From DATBAX01 sp963723765 (GTDB lineage: Bacteria > Acidobacteriota > Terriglobia > Terriglobales > Acidobacteriaceae), in contig CAVRSD010000011.1 of assembly GCA_963723765.1 (NCBI GenBank), forward strand, positions 1-64,000: a DNA stretch of 64,000 nucleotides, given 5' to 3'. Shown here one piece after another: positions 27,325-36,074 of this stretch. Made by a program: the position numbers and the translations under genes. The stretch's first letter is position 1, and each line of letters starts with the position of its first letter. The notes under the pieces are model-generated. The model saw only the letters and a list, made by a program, of their open reading frames with translations. It ran no database searches and was not told the DNA's origin.

Positions 27325-28662
27325 ATGGCTATATCCCCCGCCCGCGAAACCGCCTTCGATATATTGCTCAGAATTGAGCAGCAGGATGCCTATGCCTCAG
27401 AGCTTCTACACTCCTCGCAATATGCCCGGCTTTCGGCCGGCGACCATGGCCTGGCGACAGAACTGGTAATGGGCGTTCTGCGCTGGCGGTCGTTGCTGGA
27501 TCAACAGATTGCGGAACATTCATCGCAGCGTTTGGGAAAACTGGATGCTGAAGTTCTGATCGCACTCCGTCTCGCTGCCTATCAGCTTTCTTTTCTCGAT
27601 CGAATTCCGGAACGCGCGGCCGTGCATGAAAGCGTCGAATTGGTGAAGCGCTCTCGCAAACGCTCAGCGGTTCCATTCGCCAATGCCGTGCTGCGCAAGC
27701 TTTCTCAGGCAGCGCTCGAACATAAACGCACGCTTCCAACGATTCATGCTGAGAATGTTGCGGAACTATCGAAGTCTTCCGCACACCCGCTTTGGCTGGT
27801 GGAACGTTGGACGAGGCAATTTGGCTTGCCGGCAGCTCAACAAATTTGTAAGTACGATCAGAGCATTCCGGAGACTGCAGTTCGCCTGGCTTTTCCTTCC
27901 ATTGAAGAAGAACTGGCGCAGGAAAATGTCGTGCTTACCCCCGGCCGATTGCTGGCTTCCGCGCGCCGTGTCCAATCCGGCGACGTCACTCAAACCCGCG
28001 CGTTTCGGGAAGGCCGGGTCAGTATTCAGGACGAAGCCTCGCAACTGGCGGCATTGCTGGTTGGGCATGCGTCGGCAATTTTGGATTGCTGTGCCGCACC
28101 CGGAGGGAAAACTCGAATCCTCGCCAACCAGAATCCTGACGCAATAGTTGTTGCGATGGAATTGCACCCGCATCGCGCGCGCCTATTGCAGAAGTTGGTG
28201 CCTGAAACAAATGTGCGGGTGGTCGCCGCCGATGTGCGCCAATTCCCGGTAAGTGAGACCTTCGGGCGAGTGCTGGTCGATGTGCCTTGCTCCGGCACGG
28301 GCACGCTGGCACGCAATCCTGAAATTAAATGGCGCCTCAAGCCAGAGGATCTTCTGGATCTGCAATCCCGCCAACTGGCTATTTTGCAATCGGCGATGAA
28401 GCACGTAGCTTCCGGCGGAAAGGTGATTTATTCGACCTGTTCCCTTGAACCTGAGGAAAATTCAGCGGTGGTGGAAAAGGCTGTGGCGACTGATCCTTCG
28501 CTGCGCGTCCTCGATTGTCACGAAGAGCTTGAGCGAATGCGCACACAAGGCGACCTGGCGTGGAAAGATCCTGACTCGCTTACGATGGGGCCCTACTTGA
28601 GAACGATTCCGGGCATTCATCCCTGCGATGGATTCTTCGCCACAGTGCTGGAAAAAGCCTAA
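27325..28662 (+). CDS. rsmB: 16S rRNA m5C967 methyltransferase
   Basis: RsmB methylates C967 of 16S rRNA using S-adenosylmethionine. The N-terminal NusB-like RNA-binding domain (about 1-140, starting ARETAFDILLRIE) is followed by the Rossmann methyltransferase domain with CCAAPGGKTRILA, the catalytic pair VDVPCSGTGTLARNPEIKWRL and YSTCSLEPEEN. At 445 aa it is complete. It closes the aroC-def-fmt-rsmB plus-strand run, and the minus-strand PASTA gene converges on it 54 nt further. Confidence 0.95.
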   Translation: MAISPARETAFDILLRIEQQDAYASELLHSSQYARLSAGDHGLATELVMGVLRWRSLLDQQIAEHSSQRLGKLDAEVLIALRLAAYQLSFLDRIPERAAVHESVELVKRSRKRSAVPFANAVLRKLSQAALEHKRTLPTIHAENVAELSKSSAHPLWLVERWTRQFGLPAAQQICKYDQSIPETAVRLAFPSIEEELAQENVVLTPGRLLASARRVQSGDVTQTRAFREGRVSIQDEASQLAALLVGHASAILDCCAAPGGKTRILANQNPDAIVVAMELHPHRARLLQKLVPETNVRVVAADVRQFPVSETFGRVLVDVPCSGTGTLARNPEIKWRLKPEDLLDLQSRQLAILQSAMKHVASGGKVIYSTCSLEPEENSAVVEKAVATDPSLRVLDCHEELERMRTQGDLAWKDPDSLTMGPYLRTIPGIHPCDGFFATVLEKA

Positions 28663-28715
28663 CCATCAATTTCATAGTCAATCCGCGAGGATCCGCGCAG
28701 ATCCGTGGCCAGAAG

Positions 28716-29441
28716 TTATTTCACCACAAAATTTACTGCAGCTCCCACACTCACTTTTTGTCCTGCGGCAGGGTCCTGCGTGATAATCGTGCTGGCTGGG
28801 GACGAAGTAACCGGCGAAGTATTTTCCGGAGTTGCCACAACAGTAACTGTTCCCACGCGTAATCCTGCACCCTGCAAGACAGAAGTTACGTTGACCAACG
28901 ATTGTCCAACCACATTGGGCATCACAAAAGCGGCGGACGACGACTGTGCCAACAATAAGCCGATTTTGGGTGCGGCAATTCCACTGGCGTTCGGCGGTGG
29001 GCTTTGCGCAATCACCTGATTTGCTGGAATTCCGGCTACGGCAATCTGCGCCACAGAACTCACGTCGAGGCCGCGCCGCTGGATGTTAATCTCGGCTGCC
29101 CGGTCGGTCTCGCCGAGCACATTGGGAATCGCCACCCGCTGCGGCCCCAAACTTTCCGCTACGCTGATTTCCCATCCCCGGCGCACCTTGGTGCCTGCGA
29201 GCGGCATCTGCGACACAATTTTTCCCTCGGGAACGGTCGGGCTGTAGTACTGGCGCTCTACATTCACTTCCTGCCCTTTTTCCTCGGCAAGCCTTCTGGC
29301 TTCCGCGGGGGACTTACCTACCAAATCAGGGACGGCAACCTCGCCGCTATGAATTGCAAAGCGCATCGCCGTGAGTGCAGACACGAGGGCCACAATCAGC
29401 AGCACCAGCGAAAGCAGTACGAGACGGAAGAAAGATTTCAT
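28716..29441 (-). CDS. Membrane-anchored PASTA-domain protein
   Basis: The 241-residue protein has one N-terminal membrane helix (about 5-28), then three PASTA repeats: VAVPDLVGKSPAEARRLAEE (about 35-100), VAIPNVLGETDRAAEINIQ (about 102-168) and VMPNVVGQSLVNVTSVLQGAG (about 173-241). PASTA domains bind peptidoglycan fragments, so it probably sits in the periplasm near the cell wall. It has no kinase domain, unlike PrkC-type proteins. It directly follows the PBP1A gene on the same strand (46 nt), which supports a wall-synthesis partner role. Confidence 0.9.
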   Translation of the reverse strand: MKSFFRLVLLSLVLLIVALVSALTAMRFAIHSGEVAVPDLVGKSPAEARRLAEEKGQEVNVERQYYSPTVPEGKIVSQMPLAGTKVRRGWEISVAESLGPQRVAIPNVLGETDRAAEINIQRRGLDVSSVAQIAVAGIPANQVIAQSPPPNASGIAAPKIGLLLAQSSSAAFVMPNVVGQSLVNVTSVLQGAGLRVGTVTVVATPENTSPVTSSPASTIITQDPAAGQKVSVGAAVNFVVK

Positions 29442-29487
29442 AGTTTAGTATCGATTTTTCCAGGGCGGCAATTTTGGACAGTCTAAG

Positions 29488-31713
29488 TCAATGCGCCTCA
29501 TCCCCGCCCGGCGCAACATCCGGAGTATCAACTTTCGGCGTGATCGGATTTGGCGGCAGATCGGGCGGAGACTGGAAGTCGCCTGGATCTTTTCCAGCCA
29601 GCGCGACTTTCATGAAGTCCATCCAGATGGGCAACGCCGCGCGTGCCCCGGTCTCTTTGGCCCCCAGCGATTTTTTTTCATCGTAGCCAACCCACACACC
29701 GCAGGTGATTGAAGGCGAAAATCCTACAAACCAGGCATCGGTAAAATCATTGGTCGTGCCGGTTTTCCCCGCCAGCGGATACTTCATGCCTGCAGCTGAA
29801 ATGGCCGTGCCGTGCAACACTACCTCCCGCAACATCGACGTCATGATCCGCGCCGTACGGGCGCTGATTACATCTTTTACCTCGGGATAATCTTCCTCCA
29901 GCACCCGGCCTTCATAGTCCGTCACTTTTGTGATATAGCGCGGAGTTATACGAACGCCATCATTGGGGAAAACGCTGTACGCTGACGTTTGCTCGAAGAG
30001 GGTGAGGTCCGCGGCACCCACCGCAATTGGAAGATATGCCGGGATATTAGAGGTAACTCCGAAGCGATGGGCATAGTCGATGACGGTTTTGATGCCGAGG
30101 CTCTCCGCGATTTTTAGCGCTGGGATATTGCGTGACTGTGCCAGCGCCCGCCGAAGCGTGATTGTCCCTTCAAAATTCTCTTCATAATTGTGCGGAGTGT
30201 AGGGGCCCGAAGCGGTTTGAAAGGTTGTTGGCGCATCGAGAATCGTGTCATCAGGCTTCGCGCCCTGATCGATGTCGGCGGTGTACACATACGGTTTGAA
30301 CGAAGATCCCACCTGGCGCTGCGCCTGGGTCGCGCGATTGAACTTCGATTGATTGAAATCCCTCCCGCCTACCATCGCCTTGATTTCTCCACTGGCATTG
30401 TCGATCGCGAGCAACGCTCCCTGCGCGCCGGAATCCTGCTCCAGACTCACGCGGGCTTTGCCTTCCGGGTTCAGAGAAAGAATCTTCACATAAATGATAT
30501 CGCCCGGCCTCATGACATCCGGTAGCTTGTGCTGAGTCCAAACTACATCTACAGGGGCAAGATTGGCGACGTATTTTCCGAATTTGATGGTCGCCACTCC
30601 CGGCGAAACCGTCGTGACCAGGGCATGGACGTAATCGTTGACTCCCGGATCGTCGTCCCAATCAGGGTGCGCATAATTCGCCAGAGAATTCCCCGCCAAA
30701 ATATTTTGCAGATGCCCCTTCCATCCGTGGCGGCGTTCGTAGGCAGCCAAGCCGTCCAGCACGGCTTGGTTTGCAGTACGCTGCAAGTCCATGTTGAGCG
30801 ATGTGTAGACTCGCAGTCCGCCTTCATGCACCTGATCGGTTCCGTATTTGCTCTCCAGATAGCGGCGGATCTCTTCGACAAAATACGGCGCGAGCGAATT
30901 GGGATCGTGCGCGAGGTTCAACGCTAATGCTTGATTTCGTGCGGCCGCAGCCTGCTGCGCGGTGATCTTTCCATCTTCAAGCATGGAATTGATCACCAGA
31001 TTCCGCCGCTTGAGAGCGCGATCGGGATGAGTAATCGGCGAATAGTACAAGCCAGACTTGGGCAGTCCTGCCAAAAGCGTTGCCTCTTCGAGAGTAAGTT
31101 GTTTGGCCGGCTTGCTGAAATAGAACTCCGAGGCTGCTTCAAATCCGTAGACCCCATGCCCGAGGTAGATCTGGTTGGCATAGAGAGTAAAGATTTGCGG
31201 CTTGGTGAAGTGTCGTTCGATCTGGATGGCTAGCAGCGCTTCCTGAATTTTGCGATGGAAGGAGCGGTCGGGCGAGAGAAAAAGATTGCGGGCCAGTTGC
31301 ATGGTCAGCGTGGATGCGCCCTGCACCTTTCCGCCTGACTCGATGTCTCGATAGGCCGCGCCCGCAATACGCCAGACATCGATGCCGGAGTGCCGGTAGA
31401 AGTCTTTGTCCTCAATGGAAATCAGGGCGTCGCGCAGAATTTGCGGGTAGTCGTCATATGCTGCAACCACGCGCCGTTGCAGAGCGAAGGAGCCGATGAC
31501 GCGTCCCTGATCGTCGTAGAGCTCGGTGGTCGAACTGGGCCGATAGTGTTCGAGTTGCTCCACCTGCGGCAGGTTGGTCGAATACACCAGCAACAGCCCC
31601 GCGGTAGCTCCCACCAGGCTGGAAAGCAGAACTAACAGCGTGAATAGGACGCGACCAACCAGCTTCCGCCGGGCCGCTTCAGCCGGAGCAGGCTCTTGAT
31701 CCAAGGATTCCAT
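29488..31713 (-). CDS. Class A penicillin-binding protein (PBP1A-like)
   Basis: This bifunctional enzyme polymerises and cross-links peptidoglycan in the periplasm. The N-terminus is cytoplasmic with one membrane helix (about 22-45). The GT51 transglycosylase has EDKDFYRHSGID, GASTLTMQLARN and ANQIYLGHGVYGFEAAS (about 95-260). The transpeptidase has SxxK in VGSSFKPYVY (near 460), SRN in LAQSRNIPAL and KTGTTNDFTDAWFVG (near 655). At 741 aa it is usual. A PASTA protein gene follows with a short gap, suggesting a cotranscribed pair. The C-terminal 40 residues are Pro-rich and acidic. Confidence 0.96.
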   Translation of the reverse strand: MESLDQEPAPAEAARRKLVGRVLFTLLVLLSSLVGATAGLLLVYSTNLPQVEQLEHYRPSSTTELYDDQGRVIGSFALQRRVVAAYDDYPQILRDALISIEDKDFYRHSGIDVWRIAGAAYRDIESGGKVQGASTLTMQLARNLFLSPDRSFHRKIQEALLAIQIERHFTKPQIFTLYANQIYLGHGVYGFEAASEFYFSKPAKQLTLEEATLLAGLPKSGLYYSPITHPDRALKRRNLVINSMLEDGKITAQQAAAARNQALALNLAHDPNSLAPYFVEEIRRYLESKYGTDQVHEGGLRVYTSLNMDLQRTANQAVLDGLAAYERRHGWKGHLQNILAGNSLANYAHPDWDDDPGVNDYVHALVTTVSPGVATIKFGKYVANLAPVDVVWTQHKLPDVMRPGDIIYVKILSLNPEGKARVSLEQDSGAQGALLAIDNASGEIKAMVGGRDFNQSKFNRATQAQRQVGSSFKPYVYTADIDQGAKPDDTILDAPTTFQTASGPYTPHNYEENFEGTITLRRALAQSRNIPALKIAESLGIKTVIDYAHRFGVTSNIPAYLPIAVGAADLTLFEQTSAYSVFPNDGVRITPRYITKVTDYEGRVLEEDYPEVKDVISARTARIMTSMLREVVLHGTAISAAGMKYPLAGKTGTTNDFTDAWFVGFSPSITCGVWVGYDEKKSLGAKETGARAALPIWMDFMKVALAGKDPGDFQSPPDLPPNPITPKVDTPDVAPGGDEAH

Positions 31714-31857
31714 GAGAGGTTCAACTCAGGATAGCAGGGACAGACTCTAGAGTTCGTCTCATAAATGGCAGAATCCAAGCAACATGCGGCCACGGTCCGC
31801 CACGCTGGTTCATTATTTTCCGTGCTACTCTTTCGCAGGGACAATTGGGAGGGACGT

Positions 31858-32469
31858 ATGGATCAGACAACCCGCGCCATTTCCAGCGTCCAAACTATTA
31901 GCGCATTCCAGTTGAAAGTCAGCGCCCGTGGCGCGTTGATCCGCTCCTTCTTTGGTTCCACTTTGATGTATTGGGCTGTCGTGTTCTCTGGTAATCCGAC
32001 GCCGCTGCGGTTCTCGATCGTCACCGTGCCGGCTGTCGGACTGATGGCTTGGGCGATCCTTCGTGTTCGAGCGACGCGCAATCTCCCCTCTTCCGACGCC
32101 GAGCTGGACTATTGGAGGACCATCCGTAAGTTTTACTGGCTCGACGTGGGATTGGAATGGGGACTGATTGGCGGCGCAGCGTTTGTCCTCGTACAAGCAG
32201 GTCGTTTTGATCTGATACCACAGGCCCTTGGTGTGATCGTTGGCCTGCACTATCTCCCGCTGGGGAAAATTTTTCGCGATCAGCAATTCTACTGGACTGG
32301 CGGCGTCATGGTGGCGGCGGCGCTTGGTTCGCTTCTGATACGCCGTGGCAACATTCGGAATATTGTCGGGTGCGCGGCCGTTGGCCTGACACTCTGGGTC
32401 ACTTGTGTTGGTATCCTCTGGACCTCTTCGACGCTTGGCGGTCAAGCTAAATTAAGCGTTCCTCTCTAA
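31858..32469 (+). CDS. Multi-pass membrane protein of unknown function
   Basis: From ATG 31858 (preceded by GGGAGGG) the protein has 203 residues, MDQTTRAISS onward. Six hydrophobic stretches are visible, for example GSTLMYWAVVFSG, VTVPAVGLMAWAILRV, LEWGLIGGAAFVLVQ, ALGVIVGLHYLPLG, YWTGGVMVAAALGSLLI and CAAVGLTLWVTCVGILW. It resembles small integral membrane proteins found scattered in soil bacteria. I do not assign a family. The open frame reaches upstream to 31765, but the ribosome binding site favours the later start. An intrinsic terminator follows at 32477. Confidence 0.75.
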   Translation: MDQTTRAISSVQTISAFQLKVSARGALIRSFFGSTLMYWAVVFSGNPTPLRFSIVTVPAVGLMAWAILRVRATRNLPSSDAELDYWRTIRKFYWLDVGLEWGLIGGAAFVLVQAGRFDLIPQALGVIVGLHYLPLGKIFRDQQFYWTGGVMVAAALGSLLIRRGNIRNIVGCAAVGLTLWVTCVGILWTSSTLGGQAKLSVPL

Positions 32470-32476
32470 GAACAAA

Positions 32477-32510
32477 ATCGCGCGTCCGAAGACGCGCGAT
32501 TCGGTTTTTT
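32477..32510 (+). terminator. Intrinsic terminator of the membrane-protein gene
   Basis: A perfect 10-bp stem ATCGCGCGTC (32477-32486) and GACGCGCGAT (32491-32500) with loop CGAA is followed by TCGGTTTTTT. This is a classical rho-independent terminator 7 nt after the stop of the gene ending at 32469. Confidence 0.92.
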
Positions 32511-32514
32511 CTTA

Positions 32515-32551
32515 GGCCAACGACCAACGACGACCGGCCAACGACTGCTTT
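32515..32551. repeat. GTTGGTCGTT-type palindrome, copy 3
   Basis: GGCCAACGACCAACGACGAC continues with CGGCCAACGACTGC just after the terminator and before the 3' end of the S41 gene. The same words form the tRNA spacer at 1984-2055. Confidence 0.7.
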
Positions 32552-33764
32552 AGCTCGTGTGGCTCTTCAATACCTGGATCGCCTTGTCCAATTGCTCGTC
32601 CTGTTGCGGGGCTGGCTTCTTGACCTCATCCGCAGGAACGGCGTTTTCGTCTTCATCCGGCACTGCGGCGTCCTCGTCAACATCAGCGGCCAGGACGTTC
32701 GGGGTTACCGCATTGTCTTGAATGGCCTTGCCCGAGGGCGAATAGTATTTGGCGATCGACAAGATCAGCGCGGATCCATCCTTCAGTTCCATTACTTTCT
32801 GGACGGAGCCATCGCCGAACGTCTTGTCCCCTACAACGTCGCCGCGAGCATTCTCCAGCACTGCAGCCGCCACTATTTCGGCGGGGCCCGCAGTTCCCTT
32901 ATTCACCAGCACTACGAGTGGCAGCGTGGTCATTGCTTTGGCGGGATCAGCATTGAAAGCTTCCCGAGGATACTTCTGACCTTGCAGATAAGTGATCGTA
33001 CCGTGATTCAAAAACAGATTCGCGGTCGCGATCCCTTCCGATTGCTCGCCCTCGGCACAGTTCCGCAAGTCGAGAATCAATTTCTTAGCGCCTGTCTTCT
33101 GCAAAATCTTGATCTTCGATGCAATTTCTTCCGACTTACCCTTGGTAAACGCATCCACATGAATCACGCCGATGCCCTCTTCGACCATTTTGTCGGTCAC
33201 CGGCGGGATAACAACCAGATCGCGCGTAATCACCATTTTCTGGGGCTCGGAACGGCGGGCCCGTACCACGGCGAGGGTCACATTCGATCCCGGCTGCCCA
33301 GCCAGCAGATTGTGAACCTCTGCCAAGGAAATTTCGCGCGTGCTCTTGCCTTCGATCGCTTCCAGAATGTCCGTGTCCTGCAGTCCAGCTTTGTCCGCAG
33401 GGCTACCCGGGATGACCGCGATCACGGAGGCGTATCCGAAACGCTTGGACACAACCGCGCCAATATCACCCTTGGCTTCCGTCTTGTGGGCCTTGTAGTC
33501 CTTATATTCGTCCGCACTCAGGTAGCTCGAATTTGCGTCCAGCGACTCGAGCAAGCCGTGCAAAGCGCCGTCGGTCACTTCGGGGATGTTGGGCTCAACT
33601 ACATACTCGCTGCGTACGCGTGACAATACTTCGCTATAAACCTGCAACTGCCGGTAGGCGCCATCGCTGTTGGAGGCACGGACTCCGTTAATTCCACCCA
33701 CCAGGGTGAATATCAAAACTGCGGCAGACGAAACGAGAATTGCGGTCTTTATCTTCATTGACAT
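32550..33764 (-). CDS. S41-family peptidase homologue lacking the catalytic Ser and Lys (pseudo-protease)
   Basis: The 404-residue protein has an N-terminal membrane anchor or signal (about 5-28), a helical region, a PDZ domain (about 95-170, FGYASVIAVIPGSPADKAGL) and the C-terminal-processing-peptidase fold (about 190-360). At the nucleophile motif, where active CtpA/Prc enzymes have (S/T)ASASE, this protein has TAGPAEI, with Gly293 in the serine position. Where they have TFGKGSVQ, it has TFGDGSVQ, with Asp318 in the lysine position. Spacing of 25 residues equals that of E. coli Prc Ser430-Lys455. It should be inactive as a Ser/Lys protease; a scaffold role is inferred. The tail (about 370-404) is acidic and Pro-rich. 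Confidence 0.9.
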   Translation of the reverse strand: MSMKIKTAILVSSAAVLIFTLVGGINGVRASNSDGAYRQLQVYSEVLSRVRSEYVVEPNIPEVTDGALHGLLESLDANSSYLSADEYKDYKAHKTEAKGDIGAVVSKRFGYASVIAVIPGSPADKAGLQDTDILEAIEGKSTREISLAEVHNLLAGQPGSNVTLAVVRARRSEPQKMVITRDLVVIPPVTDKMVEEGIGVIHVDAFTKGKSEEIASKIKILQKTGAKKLILDLRNCAEGEQSEGIATANLFLNHGTITYLQGQKYPREAFNADPAKAMTTLPLVVLVNKGTAGPAEIVAAAVLENARGDVVGDKTFGDGSVQKVMELKDGSALILSIAKYYSPSGKAIQDNAVTPNVLAADVDEDAAVPDEDENAVPADEVKKPAPQQDEQLDKAIQVLKSHTS

Positions 33765-33873
33765 CGGATTTATATTCCCGGCGTGAAGTCACTCTCAGCG
33801 GACTAACACGATTATATCCCTTATGATGCCGCTCTCCAGCGCTTTGCTGCAGCAAAAGGTAACCAGAATAATC

Positions 33874-33940
33874 TACTAGCTTCTAGCCCCTAGCTGAACC
33901 AAAGCGGCGAGAGGCTAGAAGCTAGCGGCTAGAGGCTACA
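33874..33940. repeat. CTAGAAGCTAG-type intergenic repeat, copy 2
   Basis: CTACTAGCTTCTAGCCCCTA and then GAGGCTAGAAGCTAGCGGCT form an inverted, partly iterated array of CTAG words. They match the element at 2211-2281. It lies between the divergent S41 and DUF1080 genes. Confidence 0.65.
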
Positions 33941-34053
33941 GTTAGTGCATTTCTGTACTTCTATTGCGTTCACAACAAAAGACTTATCAGAGATCACTGG
34001 CTCCCGCGACTTGGTGTATAGTTTTCCGTCAACCCCGGGAGGTCCTCAGGCTC

Positions 34054-34722
34054 ATGCGGAAATATCTTCTTTTGTTATGTCTAGCTCTTACTTTCCTGGC
34101 TACCGTTTCCCAGGCTCAATCGGGGGAGTGGAAACAATTGTTCGATGGAAGAGATCTCACAGGATGGAAACACGTCGGTCCCGGGGGAATGACGGTGGAA
34201 GATGGCCTGATCCGCACTCATGGTGGTATGGGTTTGCTCTATTGGGCAGGCGGGAAACTCGGCGATTGCGTGATTCGCGTGGTCTATAAGATGCGCGACA
34301 AGAATGACAATTCCGGCGTCTTCATTCGCATTCCCATTGAACCGCGCGAAGCATGGATGCCGGTGAATTACGGCTATGAAGTGCAGATCGATAACGTGGC
34401 GGAGGGCGAAGATGAATATCACATCACCGGCATGCTCTACTCGCTCACCAAGCCATTGGCGCGTTCCGGCAAGCCCGGACCGGAGTGGAACACCATGGAA
34501 ATTACCCTGGATGGCCCGCACACCATTGTCGTTTTGAACGGGGTGAAGGTGACTGATTTCACTGAGGGCGATCCCGTACCCGCCAAGAAATTCGACTTCG
34601 AACCGGAACGCGGACCGCGCCCGCAGGATGGCTACATCGGCCTGCAAAATCATAGCGATGATGACGTAGTATTCTTCAAAGAAGTCGCGATCCAGATGCT
34701 TGAAAAAATAGCTGGAGGCTAA
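34054..34722 (+). CDS. DUF1080 (3-keto-disaccharide hydrolase-like) secreted protein
   Basis: From ATG 34054 (ribosome binding site GGGAGG about 10 nt upstream) the protein has 222 residues with a signal peptide ending near TVSQAQSG. The DUF1080 beta-sandwich, concanavalin/laminin-G-like fold, shows the usual WKQLFDGRDLTGWKHVG start, NSGVFIRIP, GYEVQIDN, EWNTMEITLDG and GYIGLQNHSDDDVVFFKEVAI. Members have been shown to hydrolyse 3-keto-glycosides; that activity is inferred. It is 2 nt upstream of an exported Gfo/Idh/MocA oxidoreductase, the gene pairing expected for a 3-keto-sugar route. Confidence 0.9.
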   Translation: MRKYLLLLCLALTFLATVSQAQSGEWKQLFDGRDLTGWKHVGPGGMTVEDGLIRTHGGMGLLYWAGGKLGDCVIRVVYKMRDKNDNSGVFIRIPIEPREAWMPVNYGYEVQIDNVAEGEDEYHITGMLYSLTKPLARSGKPGPEWNTMEITLDGPHTIVVLNGVKVTDFTEGDPVPAKKFDFEPERGPRPQDGYIGLQNHSDDDVVFFKEVAIQMLEKIAGG

Positions 34723-34724
34723 TC

Positions 34725-36074
34725 ATGAAGGACAGGCATTTTTCCCGCCGTAAGTTTATGGGCATTACTGCCGGGGCCGCTGGTGCGACTCTCGCCGCCA
34801 AAACTATTTTCCTGGATCCCGACCCGCTCTTTGCTTTGCCGCAATCCATGGCGCCCAGTGATCGAGTACGCTTCGGCATGATCGGCGTCGGCATGCAGGG
34901 CTCAGGGCTGCTCGCTACTTCCATCACCTTGCCCGGAGTCGAATGCGTGGCCGCTTGCGATCTTTACGATGGCCGCCAGACTCTGGCCCGGGAAATTGCC
35001 GGCGCTAATCTTCCGGTGACACGCCGCTACCAGGAATTACTCGATAACAAGGACATCGACTGCATCGTGGCCGCTGTCCCCGATCATTGGCACAAACAAA
35101 TGGTCGTGGATGCTACCAGCGCCGGCAAAGACATCTATTGCGAAAAGCCCATGTCGCACACCGCTGCCGAAGGCGTGGATATGGTGGCCGCCCAGCAGAA
35201 ATCGGGACGCATCGTGCAAATCGGCTCCCAGCGCGTCAGTTCGCAGATTGCCGCCAAGGCGAAGGAACTTATCGCTCAGGGAGTCATTGGCGATCTCATG
35301 ATGGTCGAAGGCTCGCTCGGCCGCAATGATCCGACTGGGGCATGGGAATATCCGCCTCCGCCCGATCTTTCAACCACAACCCTGGATTGGGACACATGGC
35401 AGGGGACCGTACCCAAGCGCGCATTCGATCCATATATCTTTGCCCGCTGGCGTTGCTGGAAGGAATATGGCACGGGGGTGGCCGGCGATCTTCTGGTCCA
35501 TTTGATCAGCGGCATGCAATTCGTGCTCGGCATCAACGAGGCCCCCAAACGGGTGATGTCGATGGGCGGGATTCTGCGCTGGAAAGACGGCCGCAACATG
35601 CCTGACGTCCACGCCACTTTATTCGAATACGGCAATGTTCCGGTTTACATGCGGTTGAATCTGGGTACGGACATGCCGGAGATCTATCGTTTTATGGGAT
35701 CAAAAGGGCTGCTCGAGCTTACAGACAACACCGTCACATACTCAGCCCAGTCCGGAGTTGACGATGGGCCGAGCTACTACGCAAACAGTTTCCCAAAAGA
35801 TTTGCGCACGGCGTACGTCACAAAGTGGCATGCGGAGAATGATCCGCCGTACAAAGGAACGCCGACCGAGGCCATTACTTATCGCGGCGAGAACTACGAC
35901 GAGGTGAAGCCGCATTTATGGAACTTCTTCCAATCGGTGCGCTCGCGAAAACCCGTGGTGGAGGACGCGGTGTTCGGACATCATGCGGCCCTGGCCTGCC
36001 ACCTGGCGAATGCGTCGTACTTCCGTCAAAGCGCTGTGGAGTGGGACGAGGCCTCGAAGACTATCAAGAGCTAA
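34725..36074 (+). CDS. Tat-exported Gfo/Idh/MocA-family oxidoreductase
   Basis: A 449-residue NAD(P)-dependent oxidoreductase with a twin-arginine signal (FSRRKFMGITAGAAGATLAA, residues about 6-25). The Rossmann fold follows with VRFGMIGVGMQGSGL, then the EKPMSHT motif (Lys of EKP contacts cofactor and substrate). The C-terminal alpha/beta domain includes GDLLVHLISGMQFVLG, whose His (HL) is the likely catalytic base. Many such exported members oxidise or isomerise sugars, possibly at C3. Coupling to the DUF1080 gene (2-nt gap) supports a shared pathway. Its stop region overlaps the end of the convergent gene at 36071. Confidence 0.93.
   Translation: MKDRHFSRRKFMGITAGAAGATLAAKTIFLDPDPLFALPQSMAPSDRVRFGMIGVGMQGSGLLATSITLPGVECVAACDLYDGRQTLAREIAGANLPVTRRYQELLDNKDIDCIVAAVPDHWHKQMVVDATSAGKDIYCEKPMSHTAAEGVDMVAAQQKSGRIVQIGSQRVSSQIAAKAKELIAQGVIGDLMMVEGSLGRNDPTGAWEYPPPPDLSTTTLDWDTWQGTVPKRAFDPYIFARWRCWKEYGTGVAGDLLVHLISGMQFVLGINEAPKRVMSMGGILRWKDGRNMPDVHATLFEYGNVPVYMRLNLGTDMPEIYRFMGSKGLLELTDNTVTYSAQSGVDDGPSYYANSFPKDLRTAYVTKWHAENDPPYKGTPTEAITYRGENYDEVKPHLWNFFQSVRSRKPVVEDAVFGHHAALACHLANASYFRQSAVEWDEASKTIKS

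Noticed and set aside
32559..33623. 354-codon plus-strand frame antisense to the S41 gene
   Set aside because: Shadow of the opposite strand caused by codon bias: high Arg/His content, no start signal, no domain.
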